Origin: Oryzias latipes
Taxonomy: Eukaryota > Chordata > Actinopteri > Beloniformes > Adrianichthyidae
Direction of reading: 5' to 3'
Assembly: GCF_002234675.1 (NCBI RefSeq)
Contig: NC_019872.2
Coordinates: forward strand, 12,583,950-12,647,949
Length of the DNA stretch: 64,000 nucleotides
In this document: positions 1 through 21,272 of the stretch, in pieces
Layout: every line of letters starts with the position of its first letter
How positions within the stretch are numbered: the stretch's first letter is position 1
Program-made: the position numbers and the translations under genes
Notes under the pieces: model-generated
What the model was told of the DNA's origin: nothing
The model's database searches: none
Seen by the model: the letters and a program-made list of their open reading frames with translations, nothing else

Positions 1-254
1 TACTATTGACTTGATGTTTTAAAGTGTAGCAGAATTATGAGCTTAAGGCATGAAAACTTCTAGTTAGAGTAAACAATTTTCTTGTCACCTTAAGAAAAAA
101 TTATTTCTTTGGTCTTTCAGAGTATAGATAAGAAGGTATTTGTTCCTTTTTTTAATCTGCAATAAATCTTGCTCATCTGTAAAAATGTTTAAAAACAAAC
201 AGAAAATTTGACTTATTTCTACATCTGTATTTATTCTTTAATTCACAAACCAAC

Positions 255-3200
255 CGATTCTGTGAATATATTCCACAGCGCTGGTGGGGAAGTCGTAGTT
301 CACTACGAGGTTCACTCCTTTGAAATCGATTCCTCTGGCAAGCAGAGCTGTGCAGATCAACACCCAAATCTTCCCGGATCGAAAACTGTTCACCACATTG
401 TCTCTCTGAAACCCAGCAAGTGGAAAAGTCATAAATAATCGTTTAAAATAAATAAATAAAAAGGAAACACTAGTTTGTTTGTGGATCTAGGAGTACCTGC
501 TGCTGTGTGCGCTCCGCATGGATCACGTCTACGTTGATGCCCTCATAAACCAACTCGTGAAACAGTTCCCGCGCTCTTTCTATTGACTGCACAAACACCA
601 GCATGGGGGGTAGGAATCCCTGAAAGGTCGAAGTAAAACATCACCTCATCAATAGGAAAACTCTCCGATGATTCAATACAATGTTGTGTGTTTTGTTTGT
701 ACTTTTTTGACGATGTCTCTCATGGCTACAAGCTTGCCGCTCTCTGAGCCAACAAACAGCAGCTCCTGTTCCACCGTGTCCACCGCAGTGTTCCTGAGCA
801 CATATATGTCCCACTCAAATGACACTCAAAATCCTCCGCTAGTTAAAGTAGTGCCATTTCAAAAGAACATTACCTATGTCCAATGTTTACAGAGACCAGG
901 TTGTCGAGGTTCAGGCGGCACCACTGTTCGACTTCTGTAGTGCATGTGGCGCTGAAGAAAGCCCTGCGCACCTTTGCACCACAACAGCTGAGAAAAATGG
1001 TGGCAAGCTGCTCCCTGAAGCCCCTCTTCCCGTCTTCAAAAAGCTTATCAGACTCGTCCACAATGAGCCACTCCACACTGAGACACAGCAGGAAAGAAAA
1101 GGTCAATCTGACAGCAGATTGATAAGGTTCTACATAAGAACAAAGAATAAAGAACTGTTACCAGCTGAGGTCAATAGCAGGAGGATCCTGTTTAAGAAGG
1201 AAAACCAGCCTGTTGGGGGTGCTGACGAGAATATCTACAAACACAAAATTTGCACTGTGAGGACAGTTAATCATACTTCGTCTTTTAACCCCATTCTACA
1301 CATGGACACATTTGTGGCTCTTACCATATTTCTTGTTCGAATGGGGTCCATACTTCTTAGCAGCCAAGGAAGCTTTGTCGATAATGTGAACTCGAAACCC
1401 GACTCCCTCTGATAGGCGGAGCAACTCTCTGTAAGTCTGAACACAAAAACCTATTGAAAATGAAGTGTGATTACCTTTGACGGGACATGGCTGTGAGGAA
1501 GCGGGGAGTTGACTGTTCTGAGTGAGTACAATGGCTTCTCATGAGGTGAGAGTTAACTGAACATTTGATTGAAAACTGTAGCTTCAACTCTGAGTTTAGC
1601 CTAAAACACCCCATTTTGTTCTAAAGAAGACCAGAAAAGCGTGTTTGTGTACCTGACTGGCCAGTTCTCTGGTTGGAGAAATGATCACGGCTCTGAAACC
1701 CAGGTTGGCTGGATGCTGCAGGTGGGTGAGCAGCGGGAGACAAAAGGCCAGAGTCTTTCCAGATCCTGTGGGAGCACAAGCCAAAAGCTCCCGACCCTTG
1801 AGCCAGAAACCACAGCATTAGAAATCGAAGAGAGCCATCTTTGAAGAGTAACAAATTCACAAACTGTGTCAACGCATACATACGTGCATCATGAGTGGAA
1901 TTGCCTGCATCTGTATGGGAGTTGGAGAGTTGAGCCCTGCATCTTTGAGGTTCTGGAGAACACGGGGGTTCAGACGATACTCAGACTGTAGCTCCTCAAA
2001 AGTACACACAGGATCGGGGACGTCAGAACCGTGAACATTTATTCGGTGCTGAGAGCGAACGCGGTTGATCTAGAAACCAAAAAAATAAATAAATAAATCA
2101 CAAAATACTGTATTACTGTGGGACATCAGAAACCTTCACTTCCCTGAGAAAAATAACTATTTGAGTTGATTTATTTTCACCTTTTCCTGATGAAGTCGTT
2201 TCAGCTTCTTCAGCGAGGATTTCTCTTCATCACACTGCAGGCTTTGAATCTTTCTGCCAGAAGACGACGTCAACTTGATGCCGTTTCCCTCAGACTCGTT
2301 CCACGTTTTTCCAACATCTGGAGTCAAAACAACACAGGCAGAAAAGTGCAGAAATTTACTTAGTCTTAATAAATTCTTTATTACATTCCATTCATCCATC
2401 TTCTTATCCAGGACTGGGTCAAGGGGCAGCAGTCTAAGCAAAGATGCTCAAACCTCCCGGCCACTTCCTTCCGGCTCCTCTGGGGGGACCCCTGCGGCGT
2501 TCACACACCAGCCGAGAGACATAGACTCTTTAGCGTGTCCTGGGTCTTCCCTGGGGTCTCATGCCTGGAAAACCTCACCAAAGAGGCTTATAGGAGGCAT
2601 CGGAACCCGATGCCTGGGCTACCTCAACTGTCAGTGTTTTACCTCCTCTTGATATGAAGGAACAGCGGCTCTACTTCAATCTCTCCAAATGACCAGGCTT
2701 CTCACCCCATCTCTGAGGGAGCGCCCAGCCACCCTACAGAGGAACCTTGTTCTGTCTGTCACGACCAATACAAAGACCCAAAGCTTTGTATTGGAACAAA
2801 GATCGGCTGATAAAGTGATAGTTTTGCTTTCTGACTTAGCTATCGCTTCACCGTAACCGATCGGCACAATAAGTACATAACAGCAGACGCTTCCTTCACT
2901 CGTGAACAAGCCTTAAACTCCTCCACTTGGAGCAACAGCCCTTCGCCCACCCAGAGAGGACAGACTACATCAGTTGTGTCAGGTCAGTGTCAGCCTGAAC
3001 ATTTTGGCTGCTCCCTTAGAATTTACAATCGCACTCCAATAAAAAAAATTGTTTTTGACATGTTCTTGCTGCATTTTCTTACGATGAGGGAAATATATAA
3101 AAGAAATTTAAGCTAAGAATTGTATTTCTAAATATTTCTTTATTCAAACTGTTGTGACTCAGGAGCAGATGAAAAAATGCAGTTGCAAAAAGCGTGTAGC

Positions 3201-4512
3201 AGTGAAATAGGTGCTACAATCAGCAGGCTACAAGCTTCAAGCTCTGCTCCATTCTCATGCATCCACTTGTAGACAAATAGATCCACGTACGTCTTTGTTT
3301 TCCTCGTCTGAGCTGGACTGACTAAAAACTGTACGGCTGGATAACTCCATTATTGCTCGTCATGTTCGGTTGTGGGTGTGAGGGGCTGTAAGCTAGCGGG
3401 AGAGTGTAAACAGACGGATGGCGGGAAGTAGATGTGGACCAATGGTCCAGCCCACAACTTAGAGGTGAATTTTTTATGAACTACTGTTGCTCTGCAGAAA
3501 CTGTCCAAGAAAACGATAGTTTTTTGTTTAGTTTTGGACTAGAACCGGCATAATCATTATTAAAAGACAACTGGGAATACATAGATCAAAAACTGATCAG
3601 AGTGGGACTTTAAAATATTACATCACAACAGAGAGCTGAGACAGAAGACAAATCTCTCAATCTATTGTTCCATTTTGGTTTCTACTCCCTCCTAAGGCCA
3701 TAAAATGTGGGCTATGAAGGAACTATTAAAAATACTAATTGAGATGGCATAAATGTAGATTCTTCTGCAGGGAGTAATTTGGATCCCTGAAGCAATTCTG
3801 CCATTCAGAGGGAATTCAGAGGAAAGCCACTGGTCCTCAACACTGAGAGAAAACACATTTGTGGCGGTTTAGACATCTGGCAAAAATGCCGGCAGGAAAC
3901 CTTTAGGACATGTTTCTATTAGCGACTCCACAACCCAAACCCCAGGTGAGCAAGATACCATGTGGAAAAAAGAAAAAGTTTGTGAATCAAACTGTGAAAC
4001 AAAACAAAAAACGTGTACTTAGCAATACTACCTTTAGCTGACACTTGCTTGTTTTTTGTTTTCTTCTTTTTGGACTTTGTATAATCATCCTCAATGCGCT
4101 GTCTTTTGCCTCCAGCTTCGGATTCTCCGCTTTCTCCGTCCTCATCCTCCTGCCCTGTCTGGAAGCTGATCTGTGGGCCGCTGGTCGGGTCTGTCCGGAA
4201 ATAATCGATTGTAGATAGAGCGTGCGATAATGTTTCCCCTTCCCGAGACCTGGTAACCTAAAAGATATGATAAAATACAAAAACATGCTCATATCTGTTA
4301 TACTTTTGTGATGTGACTCGCGAAACTACGGTAACTGTACGACAGAATTGTATTCACCAGTGCTTGGTGCATTTACCGTAAGTAAAAATGTACAAACATC
4401 CAGTATTTGGGGGGATTAACAATACCTTAAATCTGGCAGCGTCTTGACCAAATCTTTTAAGGTCGAATTTAGCGCCTGCTCCAAGTTTCCGAAATAAGTC
4501 ATAAGCGTCCAT
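255..4512 (-). CDS. ddx52: DDX52, DEAD-box RNA helicase (Rok1 orthologue), 3' end beyond the window
   Basis: This is an ATP-dependent RNA helicase. The family (yeast Rok1) acts in the nucleolus in early 40S pre-rRNA processing. Coding exons read on the minus strand are 4426-4512, 4032-4257, 2181-2317, 1884-2069, 1653-1796, 1325-1436, 1162-1234, 874-1077, 703-793, 497-619 and 255-405. They join in phase to about 511 codons (human about 600). Visible motifs in order are a Q motif ([11 protein letters not shown]), motif I APTGSGKT, Ia [15 protein letters not shown], motif II DESD, SAT (motif III), VFVQS and ARGIDFKG, then HRIG at the last splice donor. DESD instead of DEAD is normal for DDX52. 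The rest of motif VI and the C-terminal tail must lie left of base 1. The start chosen is [17 protein letters not shown], which matches the family N-terminus. An upstream in-frame ATG near 4570 would add about 20 unconserved residues. The intron 2318-4031 holds a LINE fragment and a TTAA-type repeat. Confidence 0.95.
2395..2960 (-). mobile_element. LINE (non-LTR retrotransposon) 3' fragment, decayed
   Basis: Minus-strand translation gives broken pieces typical of the C-terminal end of a common fish LINE reverse-transcriptase ORF. These are [20 protein letters not shown] (about 2760-2700), then a piece like WLGHL..MPP...GEVF, and [15 protein letters not shown] (about 2440-2395). Several stops and frameshifts interrupt it. 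It lies in a ddx52 intron in the same orientation as the gene. The family was recognised from memory of related fish ORFs; the exact clade is not assigned. Confidence 0.75.
3026..3613 (+). repeat. TTAA-bounded inverted-repeat element, copy 1 (long form)
   Basis: The right end reads GATCAGAGTGGGACTTTAA. The left end is degenerate (CACTCCAATAAAA then GTTTTTGACATGTTCTTG). The interior shares a stretch about GCTCTGCTCCATTCTCATGC and one about CTGCAGAAACTGTCCAAGAA with copies at 7905-8475 (inverted) and 28001-28490. No ORF of note, so it is probably a non-autonomous DNA transposon. Confidence 0.7.
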
Positions 4513-4651
4513 TCTCCAGCCGACCGCGTGGTCCTTCAGTTTCCGGGTTACGCTGATCAACATCCGGTTCATCAATATCCGGTCTTTGTCTGTCCCCTGC
4601 TGGCTGTGAGATCACACCAACTTTCATTGACGTTTGTTTAAAATCTATCTT

Positions 4652-5134
4652 AGAAGAGGGGTTTGCAGACTTTGGATAAGAGATGTCTCTTACAAACTTC
4701 AGTATTTAATTTGTTCTTCTAATCAATAGATGTTCAGATAAAATAAAACAATTCATTTCAAAGAACAGCCAGAAAGAATTAGTCTTCTATTGTGGGGCTG
4801 CAAAAGAATACATTTCATAAATTGCAATGTTGACTCAAAAATCTGGATAAAATTTGAACATTTCATATTTGGTTTTCATGAAAAGAACACAAACTTGAAC
4901 ATAAAACTGGTAATCAGTCTACTTATTATACATGGTAAATGTCGTGTAAACAAGTCAACATTATCTTCACAATTTTTCTCCCATGTAATAATAAAATAAT
5001 TACAATCTTACTTATTTACAATTTCTAACAATGTAAACAAAAAAGTCGTTTATTGTAATGTATGTTTTGTATGTTTTCCAAACCAAAGAGCCACAATTGA
5101 GTGATAAAAGCGCCACATGTGGCTCAGTTTGCAG
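4652..5134. mobile_element. hAT-like non-autonomous element, old copy
   Basis: The ends are imperfect inverted repeats: left GAGGGGTTTGCAGACT, right AGTTTGCAGACCCCTG. Near the right end is the palindromic motif GCCACATGTGGCTC, which is characteristic of a widespread vertebrate hAT family. Flanking octamers TCTTAGAA and GGTTAGTA agree at five of eight positions, so they may be a decayed 8-bp target duplication. It sits just upstream of ddx52. Confidence 0.55.
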
Positions 5135-6862
5135 ACCCCTGGGTTAGTAGAGGCTCACTGTGTCCATTGGGATTTCATTGCGCTTTATTGTGATAGAATG
5201 CTCTGAACAAGAAGAACTTTGTGATATTCGTTAAACAAATTCCACATTCAACTATAGGCGATAAATGTTAAGCTGTAGAAAGCCGTTTAATTCTCTTTTA
5301 AACTTGTTAATGAATGTGCATTTTAGAATGAGCTGTGTATACCTGATCAATGCTGGTTAATGAATGGAATGCCATTCCACAGCAGTGTGCGAGCAGACTG
5401 GTGATCACAATGAAAACAAATTGTCACGCTGTTGTGGGTGTTTTGGTTCTTCCGCACATTAATGGATCCCCGTCTTTTATTAATAAATTGATGCCTAAAT
5501 AAATCAAAATGTCACTTTGTTTTTTGACCACAAAAAAATTGTGAAAGACCCAAATGTCAGGTTTTTGTACATAAAGCTGTTATCTCATCATAAAATTAAA
5601 GTGCGAGTAAGAAAAAAGGTCAGGAGATGCATTAAGGCATTTTTGTTTATGGTTTTAATTCCCAAATAAATATTATATACAACCTTATTGTATCCATTCA
5701 GGTGAAAGAACTGGAATGTATCGAATCATCACAAAGTTAGTTGAATCTTTTATGTATTAAGTCATGGACCATGTATAAAGATGCGCATCGAATCATATTA
5801 GAGGGAAAAGATACACACCCATAGTTCTTATAGATATCAAATGTACTGCCAAATATTACTGTTGCATTTAAAGGCACTTTTCTTCTGTTTCTTTCTCATT
5901 ATAATATGTTTTCAAATATCTTACTGCAGTTTTCAGCACACTTTAAAGCTGATGTGACATACCAATTTGGAATGGGAAAAAAAGTTTTTTTATGTAGTTT
6001 TGAAAATTTAATTAAAATAAACAGAAACAGACCAATTTTTAGGTGTTTTGCAACTCTAAGTAAATACAAACCTGGGGGTTAAGGTTTTTTTTTCAGGGGG
6101 TACAATCTGGTGTTTTCTTGATCAGGTAACAAATCTGGGTAAATGCAGAAGGTTGTGTTCAAAGATCAGATAGAAAGAGAGCTTTAATGGAAGTTAAAGT
6201 ACAAAGCATTTACAATATTTACCCCCTATTACAGGTACTTTGGAAAAAAAAATAGTATATATTCCTACAATTCAATGAGATTGATCTGTCAGAGGCAAGT
6301 TAGTAATCAAATAGATCTATACCATAACAAAAGTGTTTCAAAATGAGAAGATTTTATTATATAGATATTGGAAAATACTATTTGGATTAAGGCACGGTAG
6401 GTTTATTTGGCTTTAACGGAAAAAAGTGCATCACAGCGGACAACACACGTGATGCAGTAAAAAAGTGATCAGTCCATCATTACAGTCTAATGTGTGGAAA
6501 CACTTTGAATTTAGCAAAGAAGTGACCATACAGTGTGTGCTAGAATGTTCTGGTTTGATTCTTTGGATGTAGAAAAACAACAAACTGAACTTTATGAAAC
6601 TAAACTGTAAATGAATTTGCCTTTAAATCTTGATTACTTTGTTTGTTTGTACACATATTTTATTTGGCTAAAGATGTCCTGGATTAACTATAGGTCAGTG
6701 AATCAGATCAATTAAAATGAACCAATATAGATTATAAATCAGAAACTCCAAATTATGATACGAATCGTTAAAATGAACCGTTACACCCCTACAAAATTGG
6801 CAATATTAAAAACTTTTAATTCATTTTTGTTTGGTTTTGTTGAAGACCGCAGATGTGATTCT
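5135..6862. other. ddx52-heatr6 spacer and heatr6 3' UTR
   Basis: AT-rich sequence with no coding exon recognised on either strand. The part next to heatr6 should be its 3' UTR. Minus-strand AATAAA signals occur, for example at 6658-6663. CCGTTACACCCCTA (about 6778-6791) resembles the terminal repeat of a fish hAT MITE, and a similar end GATACACACCCATA lies near 5810-5823. No complete element was delimited. Confidence 0.5.
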
Positions 6863-15502
<8,640 letters not shown>

Positions 15503-16756
15503 TACCGCCCCTAGCGCTGAAATCGTTTTATTTTTTTTATTTTTTAAATCAGAACTTCAAAATATCCCAAAGATTTCCATATGAGAAGAACAGAAGGAAA
15601 TAAAGATGGATAGGCATGAAACAAAATAAAATACTAGAGAATGTCATACAGCATATTATCTTCAATGAAAGTGGACAGTATTCTTGCATTTTTGGTTTTC
15701 ATAAACTTTAGTGATTTAAAAAATGAACCTCTTTATGAAATGCACTAAATATTGTTTTGATTTTCGAGAATCTGCTCATGTGAATGAAACCTTTCCCAGA
15801 TATTAAAAAAATATTAAATTTCAAATCAAATAATTTATCACAAGAAACCACTCTAAATATAACTGTGTTTTTGTTATTGAATAAGAATAAGGAACTTTGA
15901 GCAAAAAAAAAAAACCTTCCCAAAAACTATTAACATACACACGTTCAAAAAACAAATGATCAATTGTTTCTATATGGGTCTCACAAAAGATTGTTTTCTT
16001 GAAAACCAAAATGTTAACATTTCCTTGTATGGATAAACAGGATTAATGATTTTAAAATGGTTTTTAAAATGGTTTATCGGACTGAGTGACCACTCCCCCC
16101 TCGCCTTCCAAATAGGAAGTGACAAAATGTCCTAAAAAGGTGAACTCCCAGACTTCTATTGTGAAATAAACAGCTACAATGCAGCTGTTCCATTTGTCAG
16201 AATAACTAGTCTTGCTCAACCTTTTTTTTTTTTTTTTTTTTTACACGGGCTCAAGTGCAAGTTATTCCAGTTATGAACTGGGTAATCAAATGCACCAGTA
16301 AAGGTGTGTGGTCTCACCTTGAACATTTGATCAACAGTTTCTCACGAGCCCGTGTTTAGTGGAAGAGGTGTGGCATTCTAACATGCCAACTCCTGATTGG
16401 AGAGTTATTGCTATAGAAACGTAGTATCAGACCAACTTGAACCAATCCTAACTGATGACATCTGGTTCCAAGATGAAAAATGGCGACTGAATTGACTTAA
16501 TTTTGTTGAAACCGGAACAAAGTAATTTTCTATGGGTGACATCACACTCGCCCTGGGACTCTGTTTGCAGATGACAATCTATGGTGAGAACAGGAAGCAG
16601 GTGGGGGAATATCTAGAGAGGGGGAGGTTTGGTCTGGAAAGGAGAGGAATGAAGATCAGCAACAGTAAGTATCTGAGTAAATCAGAAAGACAAAAGGGGA
16701 ACGGTGAGGCAGACCCATAGCCTATTGTTGCCATGGTGAGTCCTGAAGCAGGTAGG
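15503..16756. other. heatr6-dynll2 spacer, left part
   Basis: The first bases are the heatr6 promoter side. The remainder is AT-rich with a T tract at about 16221-16242. No coding exon was recognised. Any promoter elements would be upstream of 15502 on the minus strand, but no clear TATA box is seen. Confidence 0.45.
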
Positions 16757-16959
16757 TTAACCCTTGTGCTATCCTAGGCACTTTAACATTGGGAGTTGGG
16801 TCATCTAGACCCACTAGACAGTGCTCTGAACCTTTTTTCTTCAATGATTTGTGATCTTCACTGGTGTCCATGAATTACATGAAATCTTTCCACCTTTATC
16901 ATGGTAGGGAGAACACGCCAATGTAAGGGTGGGGTCATCCAAGATAGCACAAGGGTTAA
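16757..16959. mobile_element. piggyBac-type MITE with TTAA duplication, intact-looking ends
   Basis: TTAA at 16757-16760 and TTAA at 16956-16959 flank a 195-bp core. The core begins CCCTTGTGCTATC and ends with its exact inverse GATAGCACAAGGG, a perfect 13-bp inverted repeat. CCC termini with TTAA target duplication are the hallmark of piggyBac-superfamily elements. There is no ORF, so it is non-autonomous. The perfect ends suggest a fairly young insertion. Confidence 0.85.
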
Positions 16960-17099
16960 AGTAAGTACTGTTGGAAGTCTGAATCAAAATGGACAATAAA
17001 ATGCACATGAGCTCATAATGGCTGGAAGTAAGATCAAAATTCAAGTCTTTCCACACCTGAAACAAACCTTTAGGAGCACTTCAAAAACATTTGATTATT

Positions 17100-17781
17100 T
17101 ACATTTTGTGCTATAATTGCTATTTTAGTGCCCTTTGAATGCACCACTTTTACAATCAGATGTAAAATTCCTGCTCTGCAGAATAACCCCAGAGGGAAAT
17201 AAAGTCAGGAACGCCGTTTTAGCAATTTCATCAATTTTAATGTCTCCAAGTTGTGCTTCAGATTTGAGCTGTAGATTGAAAATATTCCAAAACAAGACAG
17301 CAGCTACATTCCATAATAAGCAGCAGTAACACATAACATATTTACCAATAATCATTGTACACAGGAATGTTAACGCATTCTCCCATCAATGTTTTCTGTA
17401 GCATAACCTTTATTAAGGGACCACACAACAGTTTTTGGCATCTAGTTTGGTTGCTACTGGGAAATTAAAGGCATTTTAACATAAACTCTGTTGCTCATCC
17501 TAATGCAATTAAAATAACTCATCACTAGATGTAAATGAACTAGATGGCTCGGTGCATCAGCACACGGCAAACATTCAGACATACGAGTCATAAATAAATC
17601 CAGTGGGAGTTTAGCCACCAGAGAGCTCCACATCTTCCAAATGATAGATCACCAGTCCAGACTATTTTACCCCCTAAGTGCAACACTACCATCATGAAAT
17701 AACAGAGTTGGCAGGGAAACACTACATAGTATGTCTGCAGAAAGGCGGAGGCTGGCGTACAGTGTGCTGCTGGTTTACATC
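17100..17781 (-). other. dynll2: dynll2 3' UTR region
   Basis: Non-coding sequence directly after the stop codon. A minus-strand AATAAA lies at 17409-17414 and is a candidate poly(A) signal, giving a 3' UTR of roughly 390 bases. Sequence further left is spacer. Confidence 0.4.
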
Positions 17782-18146
<365 letters not shown>

Positions 18147-18538
18147 GATGAGCTTTTGACTGCAAATAGAAAAAGTAAAATGTATAGGAGCTTGAAATGG
18201 AAACTACGGCCACGACCAAGCCTCCCTGCTTAGAACCGACACACACATTACAGGTCAGCATGTTCTATTCTAATGTACAAATGTAACTCTTATCTAGGAG
18301 AACAGGTCACTGAACTGACGGTGTAGCGACGTGAGCACTAGAAAAAAAGTCTGAATTTTACTGCAGGCATTCATGTTCCTGTGTTCCCGTTTGTGCCAGC
18401 AGAACAAAGTATTGTTGCGGCGATGCAGCGTTAGGTTTCATGGAGCATTTTTAGCAAAATCGCCGCGAGGAACTCAAGCGCACGCGCGCAAAAGCCACAA
18501 TCAATAACAACAAAAATAAACCGCTTCATAGCTCTTAC

Positions 18539-18575
18539 CTAAATCTCTACGAGCCTGCAGTAATTTCAGATGAAC
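18539..18575 (-). other. dynll2: dynll2 5' UTR first exon (right edge approximate)
   Basis: On the minus strand a strong donor (GATTTAG|GTAAGAGC) ends an exon at 18539. A matching acceptor TATTTGCAG lies just above 18159, 13 bases before the start codon. The intervening sequence is locally CpG-rich (GCGCACGCGCGC near 18479-18487). The transcription start was not fixed. Confidence 0.6.
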
Positions 18576-18599
18576 GTTTCGGGACGCCGCACTGATTTT

Positions 18600-19915
18600 C
18601 TTTCATTTATGGAAGGACGCATGGTGTGTTGGCTCCTCCCTCCATCTTGGTCCTGCTCTGTGATTGGCTGCGCTGAAGCTTCCACGCAGGTGGTCATGTT
18701 TTTTCACTCGTGGACAGAAGCCTGCAATTTATTTCCACCCAGAATGCACTGGTTTCCAGTATGGCCGTAAAAATAGAAATTTATGCTCAACGATGTAAGA
18801 TTTGGAGGATTTAATACTTTCTGCAGTCTATTAAAATCATATTTTTAAACCAATATAAGGGGGTCGGCTAACTTTTAATTGACTTTAATGTAAGAAATGG
18901 GATAGTAAACCTAAAACTAAATGAGTCATCATGAATAGTATAATTGTTTATATTATAAACAAACGAATGGTTATTTTAATTAAATAACCTTTTAAATTGT
19001 CATTGTCATAACCTTCTTTCACAAAAAAAATCGAATTTAAACATCATAGCTTACACGCTGCGGGACAATAAAAAGTAAATAAAATACACAAAAAAAACGG
19101 GTCTAACTAGTCCTTTGCTGTTCCTAAGAAAGAAGTGGTACACTTGAAATTTATTTTACTTAGTTTATTTGAGTAGATGTATAGCAAGTATGTTAGTATA
19201 TATAGATGTAGTGCAAGAAGTATACTGAGGATTAGAGCCACGGAGAAAGAAAAAAGGAATATAGAAAATTCTTTTTTCAGGTTAAAGTCAGAATTCTGAG
19301 ATTAAAGTCAGAATTTTCTATGCCCCTTTTTCCCCTCCATGGGCTTAATAGTCTTCTATAGAAAACAGACATTTCAATAGTAGAAAAAAAAACTGACCTT
19401 GCAGGCTCCCATACTCCTGAAGGTTCTGTAAGGACAGACCACCTCTAGTAGATGTATCTTACTCAGTTGGAACGCTTTTTTCTTTAGATCCTTCAGCTTT
19501 TAATTCTTTAATTAAATTCACTTTATTATTTCTGTTTTTATCCTTTTCTATTCAATTTTTGAATCCCTACATCTTTTGGACTTAATGTACAGCACTTTGG
19601 GTAATCAAAAGGTTAGTTTAAAATGTGCCATTTAAAAAAAACTATTGTAATAAGTGAAGACTTTGAGAAACTGTACATCTACATCCAACCTTCAGTTTAC
19701 TAGAATGTAAACTGCAAAATTGTTTGCAATTTATGACCAAAAATGTCTCATTCGTTTTTCATGCCTCAACACATCTATACTCCCACTAAATTTTTTTTTA
19801 CATTCCATTACATAGTTCCTGTCCCATAATTTTTAACTCAATGTCTACATAATTTATTATTTCATGTAAGGCTGTGTCTCATATGTGAAGTTAGAAAAAG
19901 TGAACAGACACCCGT
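18600..19915. other. dynll2-srsf1 spacer
   Basis: AT-rich intergenic DNA of about 1.3 kb. No exon, RNA gene or delimited mobile element was recognised. Confidence 0.45.
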
Positions 19916-21272
19916 AGTGTTACTCAATGTTTTATTAAAAGAGAATAAAGCTTTGAAATACTGGAGACAAGAGTCAAGGGGAAAAAAATGTTTCATCTAT
20001 TTAAAATAAAAAAAACAACCTGACTGGGGGAAAAAAACAAAATAAACAACACACATTAAATGTCACATTCCTTAGACATTTTTCATGCCCCCCGCCCCCT
20101 CCCTCTACTGCTGTCAAAGGTTTCCCACTATTTACCGCTCTCCTTACGCGTGGAGATCCATCCTGTCACTTCCAGACCTCCTCCTGGATCTGATCCAAGC
20201 TTTGCTCCTTTTTATCAAATTACCAATCTTCCGAATATAATTCCTCCTCCTCAGTAATCGCACCTTTGTGGTTTCAAAGATATAGATGGAATCATTTGTC
20301 TTAAATAGGTTGCCAAATTTCATTTGATTGGGCTACAAAAAACGATTCCGGAATGCCAGGGTTATGTGGACAGGGCCAGGGTCGTGCTCCATGTATCCAT
20401 CCTGAAGCCTAATCCTAATCTGATCCTGAATCCTGATCCAGCTCCGGAATGGGGAGACAATGAGCCCAGTCCAAACCTTCAGAATACCAGCAGCAAAGAG
20501 AAGGAGGTGAGTTAGAATCACACCTTCAAAATAAAATTCACTGTTATTAATAAATGCAGCTACCAGGGAGTTTACTTTAGGGGGATAAAACAAAGGGCAT
20601 CAACTAAATTTAAGCCCAAAGATGCTTTGAAAACAGAAAGATGGAAAAAAAAAAGTAAAACAAAAAAACTAACAACCTTAGAGTCTTCCGAACACAACAT
20701 GGTTTACTGTAACATTCAACAGCAATCTACTGGAAAGTGGGTGTTTGCTTTTTTTAAAAAAAAATAAAAAGTCACAATAGCCTTATAATGCAGATTTCAC
20801 AGTTTACAAGGCACAGCCATCATACCATTGGTGCCATATTTGACTCCTCCTCCTCCTGTTTATCTTAACATGAACTGTTTCCTCTCTTCCCATCCTATCC
20901 TGTTCCTCTGAACTCTACAGAGAAACACACAAGAAGGTCAAAAGACAATTGTGTTTGCTAAGGAGAGGCAAAAAAAGCAAAAGAAAATATAATTTCAGAT
21001 GGACAGCCAGGAGAAGTGTACTGCAGAATGAAAGAGAGATGGACAACAGAAATCATGTGTTTGTGAGAGGACTCTAGGGAAAATGGGTCACGCAAACAGA
21101 CCATAAAGTTGCCAAATTAAAAGAAAATAAAGAAAACTGACAAAAAAGTGTGAGGAAAAAGAAAACAGACAACACGATGGAACACGGGTGTCATGAGATG
21201 AACCTCCAGGAGATCACAAAATTTGTTGGGTGAGCGCTTTCATCTCTGCCTCACGCTGCTGCATCCAAACGT
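19915..21272 (-). other. srsf1: srsf1 3' UTR
   Basis: Sequence between the srsf1 stop codon and a minus-strand AATAAA at 19931-19936, about 1.35 kb. Vertebrate SRSF1 is known for a long, conserved, autoregulatory 3' UTR, and the length here fits that. Conservation itself cannot be judged from one sequence. The stretch around 20390-20460 has repeated GATCCTGA/CCTAATC-like units. Confidence 0.55.

Noticed and set aside
876-1412. Plus-strand open frame of 178 codons
   Set aside because: It lies opposite confirmed ddx52 exons and introns, has no family features, and is explained as antisense of the helicase coding sequence.
17715-17740. Minus-strand TGTAGTGTTTCC resembling miR-142-3p
   Set aside because: Only 12 bases match, no pairing arm forms a precursor hairpin, and it lies in the dynll2 3' UTR.
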